A stretch of DNA of 8,793 nucleotides from an uncultured Porphyromonadaceae bacterium (GTDB lineage Bacteria > Bacteroidota > Bacteroidia > Bacteroidales > Muribaculaceae). Each line of letters opens with the position of its first letter. The first letter of the stretch is position 1. Location: the NCBI GenBank assembly GCA_900547825.1, contig URII01000075.1, positions 1 through 8,793 of the forward strand, given 5' to 3'. The notes below the pieces were generated by a model. That model worked only from the letters and a program-made list of their open reading frames with translations, was not told the origin of the DNA and did no database searches. Both the position numbers and the translations under genes were made by a program. Positions 1-7,728 of the stretch are shown here, piece after piece.

Positions 1-1
1 T

Positions 2-904
2 GCCAAAGCCGAACTTTGCGGCCAGCGTCGTCTCGGCCTTATAAAATATGTGATGGCCCTTATGAACGGTGCCCGCCTCGGCATAGCAGCCCAGTCAGTA
101 GGCGTTAGCGAGTTGGCCTACCGTGAGGCCCTCTCATATGCCAAGGACCGCGTTCAGTTCGGAAAAGCCATCATTGAATTCCCTGCTGTCTACGAAATGC
201 TTGCCATAATGAAAGCAAAACTCGACGCATCACGCTCGCTGCTTTATGAGACAGCTCGTTTCGTCGACATGTATAAGGTATATGAGGATATTGCCAAAGA
301 ACGTTCCCTCACCCCCGACGAGCGCAAGGAGATGAAATATTACAGCAAATTCGCCGACGCCTGCACCCCATTGGCCAAAGGACTCGGCAGCGAATACTGT
401 AATCAGAACGCCTACGACTGCATCCAGATTCATGGCGGATCAGGTTTCATGAAGGATTATGCCTGCGAACGCCTCTACCGCGACGCACGCATCACATCTA
501 TTTACGAAGGCACAACCCAGCTCCAGGTTGTAGCGGCGATACGCCACGTGACCACAGGCACATTCAGCGCACTGATCGACACTTATGCCGCTCAGGAAGT
601 GTCAGAAACCATGAAGCCGCTCAAAGCCAACCTTGAGGAAATGACTCGTCTCTACAATGAGGCTGTGGCACATGTCACAGCAGTGAAGGATCAGGCTTAC
701 AACGACTTCATGGCACGCCGTCTTGTAGAGATGGCCGGCAATATAGTCATGGGCTACCTGCTCGTGCTTGACGCCACCCGCAACGAGTCGTTCAACCGTT
801 CGGCAGGCGTATACAACAATTTAGCCCGCACGGAAGTAGCCAAACACTACAACTTCATCATGACTTTCGATCCTGCACAGATGAGCATGTACAAACCTGC
901 CTGA
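2..904 (+). CDS. Acyl-CoA dehydrogenase, C-terminal part (5' end outside window)
   Basis: FAD-dependent acyl-CoA dehydrogenase, which removes two hydrogens from an acyl-CoA thioester and passes electrons to electron transfer flavoprotein. The reading frame is open to the left edge, so the gene is 5'-truncated and about 300 residues are visible; the ATG at 50 is internal. Seen: the segment around RLGIAAQSVGVSELAYREAL and the following ALSYAKDRVQFGKAI, typical of the C-terminal helical domain; IHGGSGFMKDY; and SIYEGTTQ, whose Glu (codon 506-508) aligns with the catalytic base of MCAD-type enzymes. About 130 residues follow this motif, longer than in the 380-residue class, which fits the roughly 570-residue Bacteroidales version. 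In that order the gene often follows etfB and etfA, but this cannot be seen here. A strong terminator lies downstream. The substrate chain length cannot be told. Confidence 0.9.
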   Translation, partial: AKAELCGQRRLGLIKYVMALMNGARLGIAAQSVGVSELAYREALSYAKDRVQFGKAIIEFPAVYEMLAIMKAKLDASRSLLYETARFVDMYKVYEDIAKERSLTPDERKEMKYYSKFADACTPLAKGLGSEYCNQNAYDCIQIHGGSGFMKDYACERLYRDARITSIYEGTTQLQVVAAIRHVTTGTFSALIDTYAAQEVSETMKPLKANLEEMTRLYNEAVAHVTAVKDQAYNDFMARRLVEMAGNIVMGYLLVLDATRNESFNRSAGVYNNLARTEVAKHYNFIMTFDPAQMSMYKPA

Positions 905-937
905 TCTGATCCGCAGTATTTATTGAGAATATCGCAG

Positions 938-970
938 ACCCCGGACAGAAGAAATTCTGCTCCGGGGTTT
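938..970 (+). terminator. Rho-independent terminator after acyl-CoA dehydrogenase
   Basis: ACCCCGGA (938-945) pairs with TCCGGGGT (961-968), and inside it CAGAA (946-950) pairs with TTCTG (955-959), leaving a GAAA loop and one bulged C at 960. A T-rich stretch follows. It sits 34 bases after the stop codon and separates the dehydrogenase from the next transcription unit. Confidence 0.85.
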
Positions 971-990
971 AATATATTAAAACTATTGCT

Positions 991-998
991 TAAATTTG
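991..998 (+). promoter_or_regulatory. Bacteroidetes-type -7 promoter box for the thioesterase-dprA unit
   Basis: TAAATTTG matches the Bacteroidetes -7 consensus TAnnTTTG and lies 19 bases before the ATG at 1018, just after a terminator. The upstream -33 element is weak: only GTTT at 967-970 sits at the right spacing. It would give a leader of roughly 14 bases. No Shine-Dalgarno is seen; the region before the ATG is AT-rich, as is usual in this group. Confidence 0.55.
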
Positions 999-1017
999 GA
1001 TTTCATTAATTTATATA

Positions 1018-1428
1018 ATGGCAGAAACTAAACACTACATATTCGAGACACATATAGCTGTGCGCGACTATGAGATAGACTCTCAGGGCATAGTGAATAA
1101 TGCCAACTATCTGCATTATCTGGAAATGACACGGCATGAATTCTGCACAGCCCGTGGCACATCATTTCAGGATATGGCCCGTATGGGTATGGATCCGGTG
1201 GTCCGGTCAATAAAAATTGATTACCACAATCCTTTGCGCATGGGCGATATGATGCGAAGTTGCCTTAACCTTACCCGCAAAGGCCCCCGGTTCCACTTCA
1301 CACAGCATATTTTCCGTGAATCCGACAACACTCTCGCAGCAGCAGCGGAAGTTACTGTGGTATGTCTTGAAAACGGTCGACTCTCGCGCGGCGACCGCAT
1401 GGCCTCATTATTCAGCGATCTTTTATGA
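1018..1428 (+). CDS. Acyl-CoA thioesterase, YbgC/4-hydroxybenzoyl-CoA thioesterase family
   Basis: Small hot-dog-fold thioesterase of 136 residues, the normal length for the family; such enzymes hydrolyse acyl-CoA or acyl-ACP thioesters in the cytoplasm. Seen: the active-site region VRDYEIDSQGIVNNANYLHY at residues 15-34, with Asp21 at the position of the catalytic aspartate and the following G-I-V-x-N-x-x-Y pattern, then the hot-dog beta strands (IKIDYHNPLRMGD, GPRFHFTQHIFR, AAAEVTVVCLENGR). It is the first gene after a terminator and a -7 box. Its TGA overlaps the dprA ATG (ATGA at 1425-1428), so the two are probably translationally coupled. A Tol-Pal partner role as in Proteobacteria is not supported here, because no tol genes are present. 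The exact substrate is unknown. Confidence 0.88.
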   Translation: MAETKHYIFETHIAVRDYEIDSQGIVNNANYLHYLEMTRHEFCTARGTSFQDMARMGMDPVVRSIKIDYHNPLRMGDMMRSCLNLTRKGPRFHFTQHIFRESDNTLAAAAEVTVVCLENGRLSRGDRMASLFSDLL

Positions 1429-2534
1429 CCGGTGACGATCTGATATACAAGATAGCTTTCAGTATGCTCCACGGCATAAACTACAGCGCTGCGGAGCATA
1501 TAATAGGACGCACCGGCTCAGAGAAAGCTTTCTTCGAGGCTCCGGAGGGCGCTTTGCGGGCATTGCTTAACATCACATCCCGGTTTGTAAGCTCGTCCTA
1601 CCGTAGTGAATTATTGGAAAAGGCCCGTAAGGAAGCCTTGTTTGTGGAATCGTCGGGCATATATCCGGTTTATTTTTCCGACAGCGGTTTCCCTGAGCGT
1701 CTTAAAGATTGTGAGGATGCTCCGGTGATGCTTTATTCACTCGGTGACTGCAATCTTAACACCCGATTCACCATAAGCATAGTAGGCACACGTCATGCCA
1801 CATCCTACGGACTTGGATTCACACGCCGGCTCATAGAGGATCTCGCCGATATGCTGCCGGAAAAACCGCTCGTGATCAGTGGTCTCGCATTCGGAATAGA
1901 TATAGAGGCCCATCGTGGGGCTATGGAGTGCGGATGTCCTACTGCTGCCGTGCTGGCCCATGGGCTCAACACCATATATCCGGCCGTGCACCGCAATTAT
2001 GCCGCCGACATATGCCGCAAAGGAGGCGTATTGCTCACTGAATACACATCTTCAGCAACAATTCACCGCGGTTCGTTCCTTGCACGCAACAGAATAATAG
2101 CCGGCCTGGCGGAATGCACTGTTATAGTCGAATCTGCCCGAAAAGGGGGCGCCATGACAACGGCCCGCATAGCACGTGACTACAACCGTGACGTATTCGC
2201 TCTTCCCGGACGCATATCAGATCCATATAGCGCCGGATGCAATGCGCTCATAAACAATAAGTCGGCTGAACTCATACAGTCGGCTCAGGATCTTGTGTAC
2301 GAAACTCGCTGGCCGGTAGTGACCCAGGAAGGCCAACAGCAATCATTGCTGCTGGAACTAAACGATGATGAGCAGAAAATTGTTGATATTCTGACACAAC
2401 ATGGCGACATCCAGCTCAACCGGCTGAGTATATTATGCTCCATTCCGGTACACAGGCTCATGGCAACCTTAGTGGATATGGAATTCAAAGGTGTGATCAT
2501 AACCTATCCCGGAGGCCGGTATGCGCTTGCCTGA
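1425..2534 (+). CDS. dprA: DNA-processing protein DprA/Smf
   Basis: DprA binds single-stranded DNA entering during natural transformation and loads RecA onto it; it is also widespread in species not known to be competent. The 369-residue length is typical. Seen in order: an N-terminal helix-hairpin-helix/SAM-like region (about 10-50); the Rossmann-like DNA_processg_A domain (about 80-290) with GTRHATSYG (121-129), SGLAFGIDIEAH (152-163), FLARNRIIAG (218-227), GGAMTTARIA (241-250) and ALPG (259-262); and a C-terminal winged-helix domain (about 312-368), often called DML1-like. The start is fixed by the ATGA overlap with the thioesterase. No other competence genes are in the window. The motifs are intact, so the protein is expected to be functional. 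Confidence 0.95.
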   Translation: MTGDDLIYKIAFSMLHGINYSAAEHIIGRTGSEKAFFEAPEGALRALLNITSRFVSSSYRSELLEKARKEALFVESSGIYPVYFSDSGFPERLKDCEDAPVMLYSLGDCNLNTRFTISIVGTRHATSYGLGFTRRLIEDLADMLPEKPLVISGLAFGIDIEAHRGAMECGCPTAAVLAHGLNTIYPAVHRNYAADICRKGGVLLTEYTSSATIHRGSFLARNRIIAGLAECTVIVESARKGGAMTTARIARDYNRDVFALPGRISDPYSAGCNALINNKSAELIQSAQDLVYETRWPVVTQEGQQQSLLLELNDDEQKIVDILTQHGDIQLNRLSILCSIPVHRLMATLVDMEFKGVIITYPGGRYALA

Positions 2535-2581
2535 CTGAATTTTATTCATACTATATAACCCTAAAACACCCGATCTGAATC

Positions 2582-3454
2582 ATGAAAAAAATTATCCCTG
2601 AATCAGAAATGATAATCAACGGTGACGGATCCATCTTTCACCTTCACCTAAAGCCTGAACAACTCACTGACAACGTTATATTAGTGGGTGATCCCGCAAG
2701 AGTGAATCTCGTGGCCTCGTTTTTCGACACAAAGACATTCGAGGTATCATCACGCGAATTCCACACTATAGGCGGCACATATAAAGGCAAACCCATAATG
2801 TGCCTTTCCCACGGTATCGGTCCCGACAATATCGACATAGTGATAAATGAACTCGACGCATTAGCCAATATCGATTTCTCTACCCGGGAAGTCAAGGAAC
2901 ACCACCGCACCCTGACTCTCGTGAGAATAGGCACATCCGGCGCCTTACAGCCGGAGCTGACCATAGGGACTCCGGTAATAGCAGAGAAATCAATCGGTTT
3001 TGACGGTGTACTTAACTATTATGCAGGACGCAATGAGGTGGCCGATCTGGATTTCGAGCATGATTTCTGCGACCGTGTAGGATGGAACCCACTATGGGCA
3101 AAGCCATATATCGTCGATGCCGATCCGGAACTGGTTGACCGCATTGGCCAATCTGATATGGTTCGAGGCAACACCATATCGGCCGTGGGCTTTTATGGTC
3201 CGCAAGGACGGGAACTGCGTCTGCCGCTCGCCACACCTGATCTGAACCGCAATATTGAGAATTACTCATACAGGGGACGGAAAATCACCAACTATGAAAT
3301 GGAGAGTGCCCCGCTTCAGGGATTAGGAAAACTGATGGGACATAAGGCCATGACCGTGTGCTCCATAATCGCCAACCGTATGAACTGCGACGTAAATCCC
3401 AACTATAAGGATGCGGTAAAGGACACCATTGCCGTGGTGCTCGAACGGATATGA
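2582..3454 (+). CDS. Nucleoside phosphorylase, uridine phosphorylase-like
   Basis: Member of the NP-I phosphorylase family, 290 residues. It most resembles uridine phosphorylase, which splits uridine with phosphate into uracil and ribose-1-phosphate for pyrimidine salvage in the cytoplasm. Seen: VGDPAR (35-40), phosphate-binding; SHGIGPDNIDI (76-86); LVRIGTSGAL (113-122), whose Arg115 matches the phosphate-contacting arginine; FYGPQGRE (204-211), base-binding region; and NYEMES (237-242), the Met-Glu pair that holds ribose. The gene begins 47 bases after dprA. No clear promoter or hairpin lies between them, so it may be read from the same transcript. It is somewhat longer than the E. coli enzyme (about 250 residues), with extra sequence around 140-170. 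Base specificity (uridine or another nucleoside) is inferred from resemblance only. Confidence 0.85.
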   Translation: MKKIIPESEMIINGDGSIFHLHLKPEQLTDNVILVGDPARVNLVASFFDTKTFEVSSREFHTIGGTYKGKPIMCLSHGIGPDNIDIVINELDALANIDFSTREVKEHHRTLTLVRIGTSGALQPELTIGTPVIAEKSIGFDGVLNYYAGRNEVADLDFEHDFCDRVGWNPLWAKPYIVDADPELVDRIGQSDMVRGNTISAVGFYGPQGRELRLPLATPDLNRNIENYSYRGRKITNYEMESAPLQGLGKLMGHKAMTVCSIIANRMNCDVNPNYKDAVKDTIAVVLERI

Positions 3455-3519
3455 TAAACTATTTGCACGATTGCGGTGTTTCTATTAGTGTAATACATAA
3501 TATTTAGAACAACTGACCT

Positions 3520-3786
3520 ATGGAAACTAAACAAGAAATCTCAAAAGCAGCCGCATCAGTATCCTAACAGGCCGCAAAACTAAGCGCCGAAGCAGCTGCC
3601 GTATCGGCAAAAGAAAAGGCCGCCTCTATCAGAGACAAGGCCACCGACGCACTTGAAAATGCCAAAGAAAAAGTGACCGATAAGTTTGCCGATGTAAAAG
3701 AGCAGGCTTCTTCGTTCACTGACAAGGCCAAAACCTATACAGCCGAAAAGCTTGACAATCTCGCCGACAAGCTGCGCGGAAAGTAA
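3520..3786 (+). pseudogene. Small Ala/Lys-rich helical protein gene interrupted by in-frame TAA
   Basis: An ATG at 3520 opens a frame of 88 codons ending in TAA at 3784-3786, but codon 16 (3565-3567) is TAA. The intact product would begin METKQEISKAAASVS and continue after the stop with QAAKLSAEAAAVSAKEK and further Ala/Lys/Glu/Asp-rich sequence to LADKLRGK. Composition and charge spacing suggest a long amphipathic helix, like LEA-, YtxH- or apolipoprotein-type small proteins; I cannot name a family. No ATG or TTG follows the stop in frame, and the only GTG (3673) lies mid-helix without a convincing ribosome site. The frame is otherwise clean and is followed by a good terminator, so this is a recently broken gene or a base error (one change, for example GAA to TAA, would explain it). 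A weak promoter may lie in 3462-3507. Confidence 0.7.
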
Positions 3787-3810
3787 AATAACTGTAAATA
3801 ACAATTCTAA

Positions 3811-3841
3811 GGGCCGTCCGGTATGGGCGGCCTAATTTTTT
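3811..3841 (+). terminator. Rho-independent terminator after the small helical gene
   Basis: GGCCGTCC (3812-3819) pairs with GGGCGGCC (3825-3832), including one G-T wobble, around the loop GGTAT. It is followed by AA and six T residues (3836-3841). It lies 25 bases after the end of the small gene and insulates it from the tsaC unit. Confidence 0.88.
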
Positions 3842-3875
3842 ATGTCCCGACACACCATGATTTAATAAATCTCCG

Positions 3876-3883
3876 TATCTTTG
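3876..3883 (+). promoter_or_regulatory. Bacteroidetes-type -7 promoter box for the tsaC unit
   Basis: TATCTTTG is an exact match to TAnnTTTG, located directly after a terminator and before a gene. The -33 element is not recognisable at the expected 19-21 base spacing. Transcription should begin near 3888-3890, right at the first ATG of the downstream frame. That makes the message leaderless, or else points to the second ATG at 3909 as the real start. Confidence 0.65.
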
Positions 3884-3887
3884 TGTT

Positions 3888-4478
3888 ATGAAGGACGAGG
3901 ATTCATACATGATAGCGGAGGTAAACCGCAGTGTGGATGTATTGCGCCGCGGAGGTGTGATACTTTACCCTACTGACACCGTATGGGGCATAGGATGCGA
4001 TCCACGTGACTCTTCTGCCGTGCGACGTATCTTTGAAATAAAACAACGTGCCGAGAGCAAAGCACTCATTCTTCTTGCAGGCTCCAGAGCGCAGATCGAA
4101 AATGTCACAGGTTCCCCTATTGCCGAATCTATTGAGCAATTGATATTACATTCCACTCGCCCCCTTACTGTAATTTATACCCATGCCAGGGGAATAGCCC
4201 CGGAACTTATGGCTTCCGACGGAAGCATAGCCATACGGTTGTCGGACGAGCCTTTCTCGCGCGCCATGTGTCTCGGATTCGAATTTCCTGTTGTATCCAC
4301 CTCCGCCAATATCAGCGGAGGCCCCACCCCGCTGTCATTCGCTGACATATCAGTTGATATAAAGGAGATGGTAGACTATATTGCCGATTGGAACCGCACA
4401 GCTGACACCTGCGGGAGCAAGCCTTCGAAAATTATTAAAACAGCCCCCGACGGCACTGTTACAGTGATAAGAGAATGA
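3888..4478 (+). CDS. L-threonylcarbamoyladenylate synthase (TsaC/Sua5/YciO family)
   Basis: Makes threonylcarbamoyl-AMP from threonine, bicarbonate and ATP, the first step of the t6A37 modification of ANN-decoding tRNAs. At 196 residues it is the short TsaC type, without the extra Sua5 C-terminal domain. Seen: YPTDTVWGIGCD (27-38), the nucleotide-binding strand; IKQRAESK (51-58), carrying the family's K-x-R-x3-K pattern (Lys52, Arg54, Lys58); TRPLTVIY (90-97); IAIRLSDEP (114-122); and STSANISGG (137-145). These support a real TsaC rather than a degraded YciO, though the YciO branch cannot be fully excluded. The start is uncertain: the -7 box at 3876-3883 puts transcription at about 3888, so the in-frame ATG at 3909 (residue 8), which gives the N-terminal length typical of relatives, may be the true one. 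Its TGA overlaps the next ATG. Confidence 0.88.
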   Translation: MKDEDSYMIAEVNRSVDVLRRGGVILYPTDTVWGIGCDPRDSSAVRRIFEIKQRAESKALILLAGSRAQIENVTGSPIAESIEQLILHSTRPLTVIYTHARGIAPELMASDGSIAIRLSDEPFSRAMCLGFEFPVVSTSANISGGPTPLSFADISVDIKEMVDYIADWNRTADTCGSKPSKIIKTAPDGTVTVIRE

Positions 4479-5881
4479 TAAGTCAACGAAAATTACGCAC
4501 TGCCTACATAATCAGCGATTATGTTACTACGCTTGCAGCTCTTACACTGTTCAATGCATGGCGTCACATTCTCGGCTTAAGCATGGGTGCCGATTCAATA
4601 TCCCATTTTCTGAAATACCCCAAAGTTATGGAAGGGGAGCTGTTTTTCCCTGCCGGAATGCTCTTTGTCTACTATCTGAGCGGATATTACAACGATCCGC
4701 TCCATCGGTCAAGGATGCACGATCTTTCCTCCTCATTCCTGTCGGCGCTGATAGGTTCCGGAGTATTTTTCATGATTGCCTTGATCAATGACATGCTTCC
4801 GATCCGCTCCCTCAACTACGAAGTACTTACGGGGCTTTTCCTCCTGTTGTTCGTGCTGGTGTTTATCGGGCGTAGCCTCATAACCGCATATGTTGTGCAC
4901 AACATACGCACGGGCCGTATCAGTTTCCCGGCCGTGATAATAGGCACCGGACATGCGGCACGCAAACTTGCGGCACGGGTCAGCGACACCCAAGCCTCCG
5001 GAGGAATGCGGCTTGTGGGTTTCGTGTCACTCGACGACAATACCGGGGGCGAGCCTGATGTATATCCGTTCAGCCAGCTTGAGAATCTATGTAAAGAGCT
5101 TGATCTTAAATACCTTATCCTCTCCCCGCATCATGACGGGATGAAATCGACGCTTGATCTTATCTCCAAACTGTTCAGGCTTGAGGTTCCTATATTGATG
5201 GAGACGGGCCCTTTCCACCTTGTCATGGCGCGCTCCCAGCTTTCCAATGTGATAGGCGAACCGCTTGTGGATCTGACCCACCCCGCCATGAGTTATTCCA
5301 CAGCAAATATAAAACGGTTCAGCGACATTATAGTATCCGCATTGGCTCTGATAGCTGTAAGTCCCATAATAGCCCTGACCGCAATTGCCGTGAAATTAGA
5401 CTCCCGGGGGCCTGTGATATACAGACAGAAACGGGTCGGACGCCATAAAAAGCAATTCACGATGTATAAAATACGGTCCATGTGTGTGGACGCCGAACAC
5501 AATAATGAACCGTGTCTCACCTCTGCCGACGACAAGAGGGTCACGCGTGTGGGGCGTTTCATCCGCAAATACCGCATTGACGAACTTCCTCAGTTCTGGA
5601 ATGTGCTTAAAGGTGACATGTCTATAGTAGGCCCACGGCCTGAACGGGCATATTTTATAGAACAGATTGTAGCCAGAGTGCCATATTACAGTCTTATACA
5701 TCAGGTCCGGCCGGGCATTACGTCGTGGGGCATGGTGAAATTCGGCTATGCTTCAAATGTAGACGAAATGATCGAACGGCTTAACTATGACCTCCTGTAC
5801 TTAGATAATATATCGCTATCAGTGGATATGAAAATAATATTCCACACTGTATCTACAGTACTGAAAGGGAAAGGTAAATAA
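4475..5881 (+). CDS. Polyprenyl-phosphate sugar-1-phosphate transferase (WbaP/WcaJ-type initiating glycosyltransferase)
   Basis: Transfers a sugar-1-phosphate from a nucleotide sugar to undecaprenyl phosphate at the inner membrane, starting a capsule, exopolysaccharide or glycan repeat unit. The 468-residue protein has the long architecture: hydrophobic segments at about 10-33, 56-72, 88-108 and 117-140; a Rossmann-like middle domain (AVIIGTGHAARKLA, 153-166); then a re-entrant hydrophobic segment (284-308) and the catalytic Bac_transf domain. In the last are KRFSDIIVS (280-288), YRQKRVGRH (316-324), the Asp-Glu pair of YRIDELPQF (369-370), IVGPRPE (384-390) and VRPGITSWG (411-419). All motifs look intact. 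The gene overlaps the TsaC gene by ATGA and has no other glycan genes beside it, so it is not in an obvious capsule cluster. The sugar cannot be told. Confidence 0.9.
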   Translation: MISQRKLRTAYIISDYVTTLAALTLFNAWRHILGLSMGADSISHFLKYPKVMEGELFFPAGMLFVYYLSGYYNDPLHRSRMHDLSSSFLSALIGSGVFFMIALINDMLPIRSLNYEVLTGLFLLLFVLVFIGRSLITAYVVHNIRTGRISFPAVIIGTGHAARKLAARVSDTQASGGMRLVGFVSLDDNTGGEPDVYPFSQLENLCKELDLKYLILSPHHDGMKSTLDLISKLFRLEVPILMETGPFHLVMARSQLSNVIGEPLVDLTHPAMSYSTANIKRFSDIIVSALALIAVSPIIALTAIAVKLDSRGPVIYRQKRVGRHKKQFTMYKIRSMCVDAEHNNEPCLTSADDKRVTRVGRFIRKYRIDELPQFWNVLKGDMSIVGPRPERAYFIEQIVARVPYYSLIHQVRPGITSWGMVKFGYASNVDEMIERLNYDLLYLDNISLSVDMKIIFHTVSTVLKGKGK

Positions 5882-5898
5882 CGGAACAGTCAATTCAG

Positions 5899-7704
5899 AT
5901 GAATTTTACAGATAAAAACAAAATATCGATCACACTCCACAATGCCTACATGCGCATGCTTATTCTCCGTGAACGTTACATCAAGGAGAAGACTTTCATT
6001 GTGGTTCTTGCCCTGGCAGTAGGAATTGGATGTGGTTTTGCCGCATTGCTGCTTAAATACCTTATACATTTCATATCGTCCGAACTGAACTCTCATCTGA
6101 GCATTGCCGGAGCCAACTATACCAACCTTATCTATCCTGTGGCGGGCATATTGCTCACAGGCATATACGTGCGCTATGTGGTGAAAGATAACATATCGCA
6201 TGGCGTGACACGGGTGCTTTATGCCATTTCCCAGAACAAAAGCCGCCTTAAACGCCATAACATCTATTCATCCATAGTGGCGTCCTCCATAACAATCGGC
6301 TTCGGAGGTTCTGTCGGAGCCGAGGGCCCGATTGTATTTACGGGAGCCGCCATAGGATCAAATATGGGACAGTTCTTCAGAATGTCGCCGCGCGTGCTCA
6401 TGATAATGGTGGGCTGCGGAGCTGCTGCGGGAATAGCAGGTATATTCAAGGCCCCGATAGCCGGTATGCTTTTCACACTTGAAGTACTGATGATAGACCT
6501 CACGGCAGTATCCGTGATGCCATTGCTCATAGCCTCAATATCAGCTGCCACTGTGGCATATGTGTTCACTGGCTATGAAGTGGAGTTTTTCTTTGTGCAG
6601 AGTGAGCCGTTTGTAGTGCCGAGAATCCCTTATGTGTGTCTTCTCGGAGTGTTCTGCGGCTTGGTGTCGCTTTATTTCACCAGAGTGATAAACATGATGG
6701 AAAACGCATTCCGCCATATAAACAATCCTTGGGTTAAAACTGCTGTGGGCGGAGCCATCTTGTCCACCCTTATATTCCTTTTCCCGCCCCTCTACGGTGA
6801 GGGTTACAGCGCCATAACCGATCTGCTCGGCGGTGATCCGTCAAATATAGTGAACGGAAGTATTTTCTATCCTGACCGCGACAACGTTTTGTTCATTTCA
6901 GTATTCGTACTCGCCATAATAGTGACCAAGGCATTTGCCACCTCGGCCACCAACGGAGGCGGAGGCGTTGGCGGCACATTCGCGCCGTCGCTCTATGTAG
7001 GATGCATGGCCGGCTTCTTCTTCGCCTATGCCACCAACAATATTTTCGGTCTGGACCTTTCAGTAAAGAATTTCGCGCTTATGGGCATGGCCGGTGTGAT
7101 GTCGGGAGTAATGCATGCCCCTCTTATGGGGATCTTCCTTACAGCCGAACTTACAGGCGGTTACGAACTGTTCCTGCCGCTTCTGATAGTGTCGGCACTT
7201 TCATATATCACTATAAAATGCTTTGAGCCGTTCAGCATCTATACCATGCGTCTTGCCCAACGCGGCGAGTTGCTCACCCACCATAAGGACCGCTCTGTGC
7301 TCCGGCTCCTGAAAATCGACAACGTTATAGAGACCGATTTCATTCCGGTAACACCGGATATGAACCTTAAAGAAATGGTTAATGTGATTTCCCGCTCCAA
7401 CCGTAACCTTTTTCCGGTAGTGGACGGAAACAATAAACTGCTCGGAGTCGTTCTGTTGGATGACATACGCAACATAATGTTTCGTACGGATCTCTACCGG
7501 CGCATGTATGTGTCGCGTTTCATGAGCATGCCTCCTGCAAAAATTGAAGTGGGCCAGAGCATGGAATCGGTAATGAAGGCATTCGACGACACCGGAGCGT
7601 GGAATCTTCCTGTGGTAGAGAACGGCAGATACATCGGCTTCGTGTCAAAATCCAAAATATTCAATTCCTACCGCAGAGTGCTTCGTCACTATTCGGAAGA
7701 CTGA
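5899..7704 (+). CDS. ClC-family chloride channel/transporter with C-terminal CBS pair
   Basis: Inner-membrane anion transporter of the ClC family, 601 residues: a membrane domain (about 30-455) followed by two CBS domains (about 475-528 and 538-591) that usually bind adenine nucleotides and regulate transport. Seen: ISHGV (99-103) in place of the canonical GSGIP, with the central Ser kept; GSVGAEGP (137-144), carrying the gating glutamate Glu142; GVGGTFAP (356-363), the GxFxP anion-binding motif; and SIYT with Tyr448 at the position of the pore tyrosine. In LFTLEVLMID (191-200) the position of the internal proton glutamate of E. coli ClC (Glu203) appears to be Val196. That suggests channel-like or proton-uncoupled behaviour, but this rests on my eye alignment. 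It begins 17 bases after the sugar transferase stop and is probably in the same transcript. Confidence 0.92.
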   Translation: MNFTDKNKISITLHNAYMRMLILRERYIKEKTFIVVLALAVGIGCGFAALLLKYLIHFISSELNSHLSIAGANYTNLIYPVAGILLTGIYVRYVVKDNISHGVTRVLYAISQNKSRLKRHNIYSSIVASSITIGFGGSVGAEGPIVFTGAAIGSNMGQFFRMSPRVLMIMVGCGAAAGIAGIFKAPIAGMLFTLEVLMIDLTAVSVMPLLIASISAATVAYVFTGYEVEFFFVQSEPFVVPRIPYVCLLGVFCGLVSLYFTRVINMMENAFRHINNPWVKTAVGGAILSTLIFLFPPLYGEGYSAITDLLGGDPSNIVNGSIFYPDRDNVLFISVFVLAIIVTKAFATSATNGGGGVGGTFAPSLYVGCMAGFFFAYATNNIFGLDLSVKNFALMGMAGVMSGVMHAPLMGIFLTAELTGGYELFLPLLIVSALSYITIKCFEPFSIYTMRLAQRGELLTHHKDRSVLRLLKIDNVIETDFIPVTPDMNLKEMVNVISRSNRNLFPVVDGNNKLLGVVLLDDIRNIMFRTDLYRRMYVSRFMSMPPAKIEVGQSMESVMKAFDDTGAWNLPVVENGRYIGFVSKSKIFNSYRRVLRHYSED

Positions 7705-7728
7705 TCATGACAAAAAACAGATGACCCT

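Noticed and set aside
1425..2534. dprA as part of a defence or mobile island
   Set aside because: Neighbours are ordinary housekeeping genes with similar composition, and no integrase, tRNA or attachment repeats are visible.
3673..3786. Internal GTG start for the small helical protein after the nonsense codon
   Set aside because: It falls inside the helix, has no convincing ribosome site, and would drop most of the conserved-looking sequence.
5890..6258. Open frame of 122 residues on the - strand
   Set aside because: Antisense to the well-supported ClC gene, Cys/His-rich low-quality translation, no promoter or family motif.
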